Source of the DNA: Jeotgalicoccus sp.
GTDB taxonomy: Bacteria; Bacillota; Bacilli; Staphylococcales; Salinicoccaceae
Direction: 5' to 3'
Assembly (NCBI GenBank): GCA_003513765.1
Contig: DONT01000001.1
Span: 131,912-195,911 of the forward strand
DNA: 64,000 nt
Below the pieces are notes generated by a model, which searched no databases, was not told the DNA's origin, and saw only the letters and a program-made list of their open reading frames with translations. A program made the translations under genes and the position numbers. The number at the start of each line of letters is the position of its first letter. Within the stretch, counting starts at the first letter, position 1. Shown piece after piece: positions 1 through 7,654 of this stretch.

Positions 1-768
1 ATCGGTCTTGATCATATTGATATTCTGGGTGATACGCTCTTAGATATTACTAAAGACAAGTCCGGTGTCATTAAAGAAAATATTCCTTTAGTCTTTAACA
101 TCAAAGATGATGCGTGCCGGGATTATATTTATAAAGTGCTCGATGAGAAAAATGCGAAAGGCATTGAGCTGACACGCGACGTTATTCTAGTGACAGACGG
201 TGAAGAATTCAGCTTTAAATACGGCAAATACGATTTTGACGATATTAAACTTGAAATGCTCGGCCGCCATCAGCAGGAAAATGCTGCAATCGCCATTGCG
301 GCACTGCTTGAAATGATGGAGCGTGACCTGGTGAAACTCGACGTCAATAAAATGATTCAGGGTGTGGAGAAAACATTCTGGACAGGCCGTATTGAACGCA
401 TCAGCGAAGACCCGGTAATTATCCTAGACGGCGCGCATAACAACGAAGCAGTGGATGTACTTGTGGATACGATGCGTGAGAATTTCTCCGATAAAAAGAT
501 TACGGTATTGTTCTCTGCAGTTAAAGGCAAGCCGTTAGATACGATGGTGTATAAAATCGGCATGCTGGCAGATACGTTTAACGTCACGGAATTCGACTTC
601 TTTAAAGCAGAAGATGGCGAAGTGCTGTTTAACGCGATCGATCATCCGAACAAACACTTTGTGAAAGATTATATTGACTACATTAAAAACTTTGACGGCG
701 AAATGCTGCTTGTGACAGGAAGCTTATACTTTATAAGTGAAGTGAAGCAGGGGTTAAGAGGTAAATAG
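1..768 (+). CDS. folC: Folylpolyglutamate synthase, C-terminal part (5' end outside window)
   Basis: The reading frame is open from base 1, so the gene begins upstream of the window. The first visible residues (GLDHIDILGDTL, then a KSGVIKENIP stretch) match the end of the ATP-binding Mur-ligase-like core of FolC/dihydrofolate synthase. The motif LGRHQQENAAIA follows, and the C-terminal Rossmann-like domain carries GRIERI and ILDGAHNNEA, the family's DGAHNP-type signature. The enzyme adds glutamate to folates in the cytoplasm using ATP. An internal GTG at 136 could be mistaken for a start, but the family match continues upstream of it. A strong terminator follows directly. Whether it is bifunctional (dihydrofolate synthase too) cannot be judged from this half. 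Confidence 0.93.
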   Translation: MGLDHIDILGDTLLDITKDKSGVIKENIPLVFNIKDDACRDYIYKVLDEKNAKGIELTRDVILVTDGEEFSFKYGKYDFDDIKLEMLGRHQQENAAIAIAALLEMMERDLVKLDVNKMIQGVEKTFWTGRIERISEDPVIILDGAHNNEAVDVLVDTMRENFSDKKITVLFSAVKGKPLDTMVYKIGMLADTFNVTEFDFFKAEDGEVLFNAIDHPNKHFVKDYIDYIKNFDGEMLLVTGSLYFISEVKQGLRGK

Positions 769-775
769 AGTATTT

Positions 776-809
776 AAAAAACAGCAGAGGAAATCCTCTG
801 CTGTTTTTT
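776..809 (+). terminator. Intrinsic terminator of folC
   Basis: An ACAGCAGAGG arm and a CCTCTGCTGT arm flank an AAAT loop and are followed by TTTTTT, eight bases after the folC stop codon. Confidence 0.9.
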
Positions 810-923
810 GCGCTCGATGGGGTGATGATTGATATTTGCCCCAATGAAACAGCAGCGATGGGAAGAAAACTGCCGCGCTCTGCTTGACTTACTCCTTTGG
901 GGAGGTTTATGGGAGATGCACAT

Positions 924-1100
924 ATACATGAGAGGACGTCATGACTATGTAAAAATAGATGCGTATATATGACGCGCTGTCATACCGATGAAAGAGGCTA
1001 TGCCTATACATGAAGCGGCGTCACGCCTATATATAGGCAAATACATATACATGAAACCCGCTCATGCCTGCATAACAGCAAATGCGTATACATGAGCCGT
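924..1100. repeat. 41-bp tandem repeat array A (about 5 degenerate units)
   Basis: The core ATACATGA (ATATATGA in the second unit) recurs at 924, 965, 1006, 1047 and 1088, exactly 41 bp apart each time. Most units continue with a TCATG or TCACG block about 15 bp into the unit and end near ATGCGT. Units contain short inverted repeats, for example CATGA at 927-931 with TCATG at 939-943, and TATGAC at 968-973 with GTCATA at 979-984. The array fills the gap between convergent folC and mscL. The stretch from 810 to 923 may contain further, more decayed units, but I could not align them convincingly. No open frame fits a 41-bp period, so the array is noncoding. Confidence 0.85.
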
Positions 1101-1164
1101 ATAGAAAAATAACCCCACAAAAAAAGAGCACCCAATGTGCTCTCCAAAAAAGTACTTAATAAAA

Positions 1165-1551
1165 TTATAAACCAGTACCATCTTTTTTGTTTTCTTCCAT
1201 ACCTTTTAATGAATCTCTCATTTCACGTAATAGAACTAACTGTTCGTCTTCAACTTCTTCTTCAACAAACTTGTTTCTCGTTAACTTGTTAACGACTTTA
1301 ACGAATACGAATACTGCTGCACCGATAATGATAAAGTCGATAATTGCCTGAATGAACACACCGTAAGTAATACCCATGTATACCCAGTCTGATGCGAAAT
1401 CAGTATCGCCGAAAATTAAAGCGATTAACGGCATGATGATGTTTTCAACAAGAGCCTGAACGATTTTGCCAAACGCTGCACCGATAACTACTGCGACTGC
1501 AAGGTCTAAAACGTTGCCGCGCAGCATAAAGTCTTTAAATTCCTGCCACAT
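1165..1551 (-). CDS. mscL: Large-conductance mechanosensitive channel MscL
   Basis: The 128-residue protein has the standard family length. It starts MWQEFKDFMLRGNVLDLAVAV, typical of MscL, with the first membrane helix at about 14-45, a periplasm-facing loop, a second helix at about 63-90 and a charged C-terminal helix rich in E and K. It forms a homopentameric pore that opens under membrane tension to release solutes on osmotic downshift. The start is the ATG at 1549-1551, preceded by AGGAGGTC. An open frame extends 39 codons further upstream but has no ribosome binding site there. It is transcribed alone, convergent with folC. Confidence 0.96.
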   Translation of the reverse strand: MWQEFKDFMLRGNVLDLAVAVVIGAAFGKIVQALVENIIMPLIALIFGDTDFASDWVYMGITYGVFIQAIIDFIIIGAAVFVFVKVVNKLTRNKFVEEEVEDEQLVLLREMRDSLKGMEENKKDGTGL

Positions 1552-1825
1552 AAAATGACCTCCTGAGTGTTTAAGATAGTAACTTTTTATAATAATACAT
1601 GAATATTTCACGATATCAAGTGTTATTTTATATATTAATAATACCTTAACACAAGGACTTGCAAGCAAATCACTAATAATGTTTAGTTATGAATGTTATA
1701 ATTAAAGATAATCAAATGTTATTCTTATATCAAGCTTATTCATATCACAAGTTTCGTTGAAAACATTTACTTTATATTAAGAGTAAGTATACAATTAGGA
1801 TGACTAAATTTAGAGGGGGCTTTTA

Positions 1826-4537
1826 ATGATGTCAAAGAACGTTAAAGACAATTCTCGTCAGACATTATCAGTGAATGGTAAAGATTATACTTATTACAGC
1901 CTGCAGTCACTAGCAGACAATGGCATGAGCAAGTCTGAAAACTTGCCGTATTCAATCCGTGTGTTACTGGAGTCAGTATTGAGACAGTATGACGGCAGTG
2001 TGATTAACGATAACCACATTGAAGCATTAGCAAACTGGGACAAAGGGGAAATTAAAGGTAAAGAAGTTCCATTTAAACCTTCCCGCGTAATTCTGCAGGA
2101 TTTCACAGGGGTACCTGCGGTAGTTGACCTTGCTTCACTGCGTACAGCGATGGAAGCAGTAGGCGGAGACGTTCAGAAAATTAACCCTGAAGTACCGGTT
2201 GACTTAGTAATTGACCACTCAGTACAAGTTGATGAGTACGGCAGCATGAATGCACTTCAAAAGAATATGGATCTTGAGTTTGAGCGTAATATGGAGCGTT
2301 ATGAGTTCCTTCGCTGGGCGACTAAAGCGTTCGATAACTACCAGGCAGTTCCGCCTGCAACAGGTATCGTTCACCAGGTTAACCTTGAGTATCTTGCTAA
2401 CGTAGTACATGCAAGAGAAGAAGACGGCGCACAGGTTCTTTTCCCGGATACATTAGTGGGGACTGACTCTCATACGACGATGATTAACGGCCTCGGCGTT
2501 CTTGGATGGGGTGTCGGCGGTATTGAAGCTGAAGCGAGTATGCTTGGACAGCCTTCATACTTCCCGGTACCTGAAGTTATCGGTGTACGTATGACGAATT
2601 CATTGCCTGAAGGTACAACTGCAACAGACCTTGCTTTAAAAGTAACGGAAGTGCTTAGAAAGAAAGGCGTTGTAGGTAAATTTGTAGAGTTCTTCGGACA
2701 AGGGGTAACAGAATTACCGCTTGCTGACCGCGCAACAATCGCAAATATGGCACCTGAATACGGTGCAACTTGCGGATTCTTCGCAGTTGACGATGAAACA
2801 CTTGATTACATGAGACTGACAGGACGCGACCCGGATCACATCGATGTTGTTCGCGAATACCTGAAAGAAAATAATCTCTTCTTCGACCCGGCAGTAGAAC
2901 CAACTTATACTGACGTTGTAGAAGTTGACTTATCGACAGTTGAATCATCACTGGCTGGACCAAAACGTCCGCAGGATTTAATCAGCCTGTCAAATATGAA
3001 AGAAGAATACAAAAAATCAGTTACAGCACCGAGCGGCAACCACGGCCACGGCTTAACTGAAGAAGAATTCGATAAAACAGGTACTGTGAAGTACAACGAC
3101 GGCGAAGAGCAGGAACTTAAAACAGGTGACCTTGTAATCGCTGCAATCACTTCATGTACGAACACATCTAACCCGTACGTTATGCTTGGTGCCGGTTTAA
3201 TTGCTAAAAAAGCAGTTGAAAAAGGACTGACTGTACCGAAATACGTTAAGACTTCATTAGCACCGGGTTCTAAAGTTGTTACAGGCTACCTTGAAGACGC
3301 AGGTCTTCAGCCGTACCTTGACCAGCTTGGATTCAACTTAGTTGGTTACGGCTGTACAACATGTATCGGTAACTCAGGACCGCTACGTCCTGAAGTAACG
3401 AAAACAATCGTTGATAACGACATGCTGGTATCATCTGTATTATCAGGTAACCGTAACTTCGAAGGACGTATCCACCCGTTAGTTAAAGCGAACTACTTAG
3501 CTTCGCCTCAGCTTGTTGTGGCATACGCACTTGCAGGTACTGTTGATATCGATCTTCGCACTGAGCCGCTAGGCCAGGACAAAGACGGCAACGATGTATT
3601 CATGAAAGATATCTGGCCATCAATTAAAGAGGTTAGAGATACAGTAATGTCTACAGTGACACCTGAATTATTCAGAAAAGAATACGAAACAGTATTTGAT
3701 TCAAACGAAACTTGGAATAACATCGAAGTGACTGATGCACCATTATACGATTTCGGTGACGAATCAACATATATTCAAAATCCGTCATTCTTCCAGAACT
3801 TATCTAAAGAAGCAGGTACAATCGAACCGTTAAACGGCCTTAGAGTACTTGGTAAATTTGGAGATTCTGTAACGACTGACCACATTTCACCAGCAGGTGC
3901 CATCGGTAAAGATACGCCGGCAGGTAAATGGTTAATCGAACAGGGAGTGTCACCACGTGACTTTAACTCTTACGGTTCACGCCGCGGTAACCACGAAGTA
4001 ATGGTACGCGGAACATTCGCTAACATCCGTATCCGCAACCAGATTGCTCCGGGTACAGAAGGCGGATTCACGACTCACTGGCCGACAGGCGATGTGACGA
4101 GCATCTATGAAGCATCTGAAAGATACCAGGAAGAAGGCACAGGCCTGATGATCATAGCCGGCGACGACTACGGTATGGGCTCAAGCCGTGACTGGGCTGC
4201 TAAAGGCACAAACTTACTTGGTGTTAAAGCAGTATTAGCTGCAAGCTATGAGCGTATTCACCGTTCAAACTTAGTAATGATGGGTGTTCTGCCATTACAA
4301 TTTGTTAACGGCGAAAACGCTGAAGACCACGGACTTGACGGTTCTGAAGCTTTCGATATTAATATCGATGAAAGTGTTACAGCTGGAGAAGTTATCGATG
4401 TTGTTGCAACGAAAGAAAACGGCGACAAAGTTAACCTTAAAGCTAAAGTACGTTTTGACTCAGACGTTGAAGCGGACTACTACAGACACGGCGGTATTTT
4501 ACAGCTTGTACTTCGTAAGAAGATTGCATCAGCTTAA
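1826..4537 (+). CDS. acnA: Aconitate hydratase A
   Basis: This 903-residue enzyme interconverts citrate and isocitrate in the TCA cycle. The [4Fe-4S] ligands are visible as C444 (in TSCTNTSNP) and as C510 and C513 (in GCTTCIGNSGP). The N-terminal part carries GTDSHTTMINGLGVLGWGVG, and the C-terminal swivel domain carries GDDYGMGSSRDWAAKG. The length is normal for the AcnA/IRP1 branch. The start has two adjacent ATG codons (1826 and 1829) behind GAGGGGGC, and either could be used. It is a single-gene unit closed by an intrinsic terminator. Members of this family can act as iron-responsive RNA-binding proteins when the cluster is lost; nothing here proves that for this copy. Confidence 0.98.
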   Translation: MMSKNVKDNSRQTLSVNGKDYTYYSLQSLADNGMSKSENLPYSIRVLLESVLRQYDGSVINDNHIEALANWDKGEIKGKEVPFKPSRVILQDFTGVPAVVDLASLRTAMEAVGGDVQKINPEVPVDLVIDHSVQVDEYGSMNALQKNMDLEFERNMERYEFLRWATKAFDNYQAVPPATGIVHQVNLEYLANVVHAREEDGAQVLFPDTLVGTDSHTTMINGLGVLGWGVGGIEAEASMLGQPSYFPVPEVIGVRMTNSLPEGTTATDLALKVTEVLRKKGVVGKFVEFFGQGVTELPLADRATIANMAPEYGATCGFFAVDDETLDYMRLTGRDPDHIDVVREYLKENNLFFDPAVEPTYTDVVEVDLSTVESSLAGPKRPQDLISLSNMKEEYKKSVTAPSGNHGHGLTEEEFDKTGTVKYNDGEEQELKTGDLVIAAITSCTNTSNPYVMLGAGLIAKKAVEKGLTVPKYVKTSLAPGSKVVTGYLEDAGLQPYLDQLGFNLVGYGCTTCIGNSGPLRPEVTKTIVDNDMLVSSVLSGNRNFEGRIHPLVKANYLASPQLVVAYALAGTVDIDLRTEPLGQDKDGNDVFMKDIWPSIKEVRDTVMSTVTPELFRKEYETVFDSNETWNNIEVTDAPLYDFGDESTYIQNPSFFQNLSKEAGTIEPLNGLRVLGKFGDSVTTDHISPAGAIGKDTPAGKWLIEQGVSPRDFNSYGSRRGNHEVMVRGTFANIRIRNQIAPGTEGGFTTHWPTGDVTSIYEASERYQEEGTGLMIIAGDDYGMGSSRDWAAKGTNLLGVKAVLAASYERIHRSNLVMMGVLPLQFVNGENAEDHGLDGSEAFDINIDESVTAGEVIDVVATKENGDKVNLKAKVRFDSDVEADYYRHGGILQLVLRKKIASA

Positions 4538-4562
4538 TAAGAATTTAAAAACAGATTTGAAA

Positions 4563-4600
4563 AATCCATCAAAGCATCGCTTTGATGGATTTATATTTTG
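4563..4600 (+). terminator. Intrinsic terminator of acnA
   Basis: A 13-bp stem (AATCCATCAAAGC with GCTTTGATGGATT) is followed by a T-rich stretch. Confidence 0.88.
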
Positions 4601-4609
4601 GTGCGGTTT

Positions 4610-4830
4610 CGACCGCATGTAGGGGCCACATCAGGTTGATAAATTCCACTTGACCGCATCTGGCTACATCATCCGGCCGCAAATTAACACTCAACCGCAT
4701 GTAGTTCTGTCATCCGGCCGCAAATTAACACTCAACCGCATGTAGTTCTGTCATCCGGTCACGAAATAACATTCAACCGCATGTGACTCTCTCATCCGGC
4801 CTCAAAGAGTGATTCAACCGCATGAGCGCC
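4610..4830. repeat. 41-bp tandem repeat array B (5 units plus a partial)
   Basis: Units begin at 4610, 4651, 4692, 4733 and 4774, with a partial unit at 4815, exactly 41 bp apart. The unit opens with CAACCGCATG or a close variant. Most copies then have CATCCGG about 20 bp later and an AT-rich tail such as AAATTAACACT. The 4692 and 4733 units are nearly identical over their first 27 bp. The two arms CCGCATG and CATCCGG form an imperfect inverted repeat. The array begins about 10 bp after the acnA terminator and ends just before the plsY terminator, filling the space between convergent genes. Confidence 0.93.
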
Positions 4831-4836
4831 ACCACA

Positions 4837-4867
4837 CAAAAAAACGACCTGATTACTTCAGGCCGTT
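4837..4867 (-). terminator. Intrinsic terminator of plsY
   Basis: On the minus strand the stem AACGGCCTGA with TCAGGTCGTT is followed by a run of T. It lies 18 bp past the plsY stop. Confidence 0.85.
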
Positions 4868-4884
4868 ACTTTTAAATACGTCAA

Positions 4885-5475
4885 TTACATAAATGTGATT
4901 TTCGGTTCAGTGCCTTCTTTAATACGTTTCATGTTGGAAGTATGTTTTACAATTACCATAATTCCAAGTATAATGCCAAAGCCGATCATAAACAGATTGC
5001 CTGTAAACATTACACTGATCATCAATGCAATTGCTGCAAAGACACTGCCGAGCGATACGTATTTCGAAATTTTTAAAGTAATAAGGAACGTTGCCAGTAC
5101 GATGATAAAAATGATGGGTGCCGCTGCTAATATAGCACCGCCGCCTGTCGCCACTGCTTTGCCGCCTTTGAATTTTAAAAAGATTGAATAGACGTGACCG
5201 ATTGCTGCGACAACCCCGAAGATAATAACAGGGAAATCTACGTCAGTACTGACAAGCATGGCAACCCATACAGGAATTGCACCTTTTAAAATGTCGAGTA
5301 TGAGGACAACGATACCGGCTTTCTTGCCGAGAATACGAAATGTGTTAGTCGTTCCGACATTGCCGCTGCCATGTTCGCGCAAATCAATTTTGTAAAATGT
5401 TTTGCTGATAATCAGGCTGAATGGAATAGAGCCGAAAAGGTAGCTGAAAATTAATAATAAAATAACTGTATACAC
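4885..5475 (-). CDS. plsY: Acyl-phosphate:glycerol-3-phosphate acyltransferase PlsY
   Basis: This 196-residue polytopic membrane protein transfers an acyl group from acyl-phosphate to glycerol-3-phosphate, the first step of phospholipid synthesis. The three family motifs are visible: SGNVGTTNTFR near residue 36, KFKGGKAVATGGG near 102, and KHTSN followed by R and E near the C terminus. The translation start is GTG at 5473-5475 behind AAAGGGGA. It stands alone, divergent from parE. Divergent plsY and parE is the arrangement I recall from staphylococci. Confidence 0.96.
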   Translation of the reverse strand: MYTVILLLIFSYLFGSIPFSLIISKTFYKIDLREHGSGNVGTTNTFRILGKKAGIVVLILDILKGAIPVWVAMLVSTDVDFPVIIFGVVAAIGHVYSIFLKFKGGKAVATGGGAILAAAPIIFIIVLATFLITLKISKYVSLGSVFAAIALMISVMFTGNLFMIGFGIILGIMVIVKHTSNMKRIKEGTEPKITFM

Positions 5476-5674
5476 TAAATAATCCCCTTTTGCTATCAGG
5501 TACTAATAGTTTACCATAAAAAAATATTTTCGCCCATATTTATATGAAGTAGTTTATAATAATATTATGTAAACTTAATATATTTTGTTGCAAAACTTGG
5601 AGATTTATATAAAAATAGATAAGTAGATTAATTTAACGAACATACGTTTGTATTGTTTGTAGGAGGATACAGAC

Positions 5675-7654
5675 TTGGCAAAACAAACTGGATATACTGA
5701 TGAGTCCATTCAAATATTAGAAGGCCTGGATGCTGTTAGAAAGCGTCCGGGTATGTATATCGGTTCTACAGATACGAGAGGCCTGCATCACCTCGTATAT
5801 GAAATTACCGACAATGCGGTCGATGAGATTATTAACGGCCACGGCAATGAAATCAATATTACGATTAACAAAGATGAAAGTATTACTATCCGTGACAACG
5901 GCCGCGGACTGCCGACGGGCATGCACTCGTCGGGGCGTCCGACAGCTGAAGTAATATTTACTGTACTTCATGCGGGCGGTAAGTTCAGCTCGGATAACTA
6001 CAAATCGGCCGGTGGACTGCACGGCGTTGGGTCATCTGTAGTTAACGCCCTAAGTGAATCGATGAAGATCCGTGTCTTTAGAAACGGCAAGATTCACGAG
6101 CTGTCGTTTAAAAACGGCGGCAAGGTCGACGGCAAGTTAAAAGAAACCGGTAAAACGAAAGAAACGGGTACAGAGGTAACGTTTAAAGCGGATCCTGAAA
6201 TCTTTAAGCAGACGATTGCGTTTAACTTTGAAACAATCGCTGAGCGCATGCGCGAGTCGGCATTTTTAACTAAAGGCTTAAAGATTACAATTAACGACAA
6301 GCGAACTGATGAAGAAGAAATCTTCCAGTTTGACGACGGGCTGAAATCATTTATTGAATTCTTAAACGAAGGCAAGGATGATATCGGCAATATCGTCATG
6401 TTCGAAGGGAAATACAATGAAATGGTTGCCGAAGTGGCGTTCCAGTTTAATGACCAGTACTCGGAAACGATTATTTCATTCGTGAACAACGTCCGCACAA
6501 AAGACGGCGGAACGCACGAAGTTGGCTTTAAAACCGGCTTTACTCGAGCATTTAATGAATACGCACGTAAAATCGGTGAATTAAAAACGAAAGATAAAAA
6601 TTTAGAAGGCAGTGATATCCGTGAAGGACTGACTGCTGTCATATCCATTAAACTGCCCGAACACCTGCTCCAGTTCGAAGGTCAGACAAAAGGCAAGCTC
6701 GGTACTTCAGAAGCCCGCAACTTAATGGAAACACTATTAACTGAGCAGCTGCCGTACTATTTAGAAGAAAATGGTGCATTATCAACACAACTGGTTAAAA
6801 AGGCAATTAAAGCACGCCAGGTGCGTGAAGCTGCCCGTAAAGCGCGTGAAGAAGCCCGCAGCGGCAAAAAGAATAAATCGAGAGATACGCTGCTGTCAGG
6901 TAAATTAACGCCGGCACAAAGCAAGAACGCGAAGAAAAACGAACTGTTTTTAGTAGAAGGTGACTCTGCCGGCGGTTCAGCCAAGCAGGGGCGTGACAGA
7001 CGCTTCCAGGCGATTTTACCTTTACGCGGTAAAGTAATTAATACAGAAAAAGCGAAGTTCGAAGATATCTTTAAAAATGAAGAGATCAATACAATTATTC
7101 ATACAATCGGTGCCGGCGTCGGCACTGACTTTAAAGTGGATGATACGAACTACGATAAAATTATTATTATGACTGATGCGGATACGGATGGTGCGCATAT
7201 CCAGGTATTGTTATTAACGTTCTTCTTTAACTATATGCGCCCGCTGTTTGAAGCAGGCAAGATTTACATTGCACTGCCGCCGCTCTTTAAACTTGAGAAA
7301 AAAGGCAAGAAGAAAGAGATTAAATACGTCTGGACTGAAGACGAGCTTGCTGCAGCCCAGGAAGAAATGGGCAATGCCGAACTGCAGCGCTATAAAGGTC
7401 TCGGTGAGATGATGGCCGAACAGCTGTGGGAAACGACAATGGATCCGGAGACACGCACGCTGATTCAGGTTAGAATTGAAGACGAAGCATTATCTTTAAA
7501 ACGTGTAACGACACTGATGGGTGACAACGTTGAAATCAGACGTAAATGGATCGATTCAAACGTGTCATTTACGCTGGAAGAAGGCAACAGCATTCTTGAT
7601 AATCAGGATGTAGAAAAATTAGCAGAGAGTGATGAAGATTATGGCCGAGCATAA
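5675..7654 (+). CDS. parE: DNA topoisomerase IV subunit B
   Basis: This 659-residue ATPase subunit of the chromosome-decatenating type II topoisomerase has a GHKL fold: DNAVDEI (Bergerat N box), RDNGRGLPTG and GGLHGVGSSVVNAL. The transducer domain follows, then the TOPRIM domain with EGDSAGGSAKQGRDR (E at about 428) and MTDADTDGAH. The C-terminal end is the usual RRKWI type. The start is TTG at 5675 behind AGGAGGATACAGAC; no ATG is better placed. It is read with parC, whose start overlaps its end, so the subunits are probably translationally coupled. The length excludes GyrB-type insertions. Confidence 0.97.
   Translation: MAKQTGYTDESIQILEGLDAVRKRPGMYIGSTDTRGLHHLVYEITDNAVDEIINGHGNEINITINKDESITIRDNGRGLPTGMHSSGRPTAEVIFTVLHAGGKFSSDNYKSAGGLHGVGSSVVNALSESMKIRVFRNGKIHELSFKNGGKVDGKLKETGKTKETGTEVTFKADPEIFKQTIAFNFETIAERMRESAFLTKGLKITINDKRTDEEEIFQFDDGLKSFIEFLNEGKDDIGNIVMFEGKYNEMVAEVAFQFNDQYSETIISFVNNVRTKDGGTHEVGFKTGFTRAFNEYARKIGELKTKDKNLEGSDIREGLTAVISIKLPEHLLQFEGQTKGKLGTSEARNLMETLLTEQLPYYLEENGALSTQLVKKAIKARQVREAARKAREEARSGKKNKSRDTLLSGKLTPAQSKNAKKNELFLVEGDSAGGSAKQGRDRRFQAILPLRGKVINTEKAKFEDIFKNEEINTIIHTIGAGVGTDFKVDDTNYDKIIIMTDADTDGAHIQVLLLTFFFNYMRPLFEAGKIYIALPPLFKLEKKGKKKEIKYVWTEDELAAAQEEMGNAELQRYKGLGEMMAEQLWETTMDPETRTLIQVRIEDEALSLKRVTTLMGDNVEIRRKWIDSNVSFTLEEGNSILDNQDVEKLAESDEDYGRA

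Noticed and set aside
1894..4622. Several open frames of 60-110 codons on either strand within acnA, parE and parC
   Set aside because: They are shadows of strongly supported genes, without binding sites or family content.
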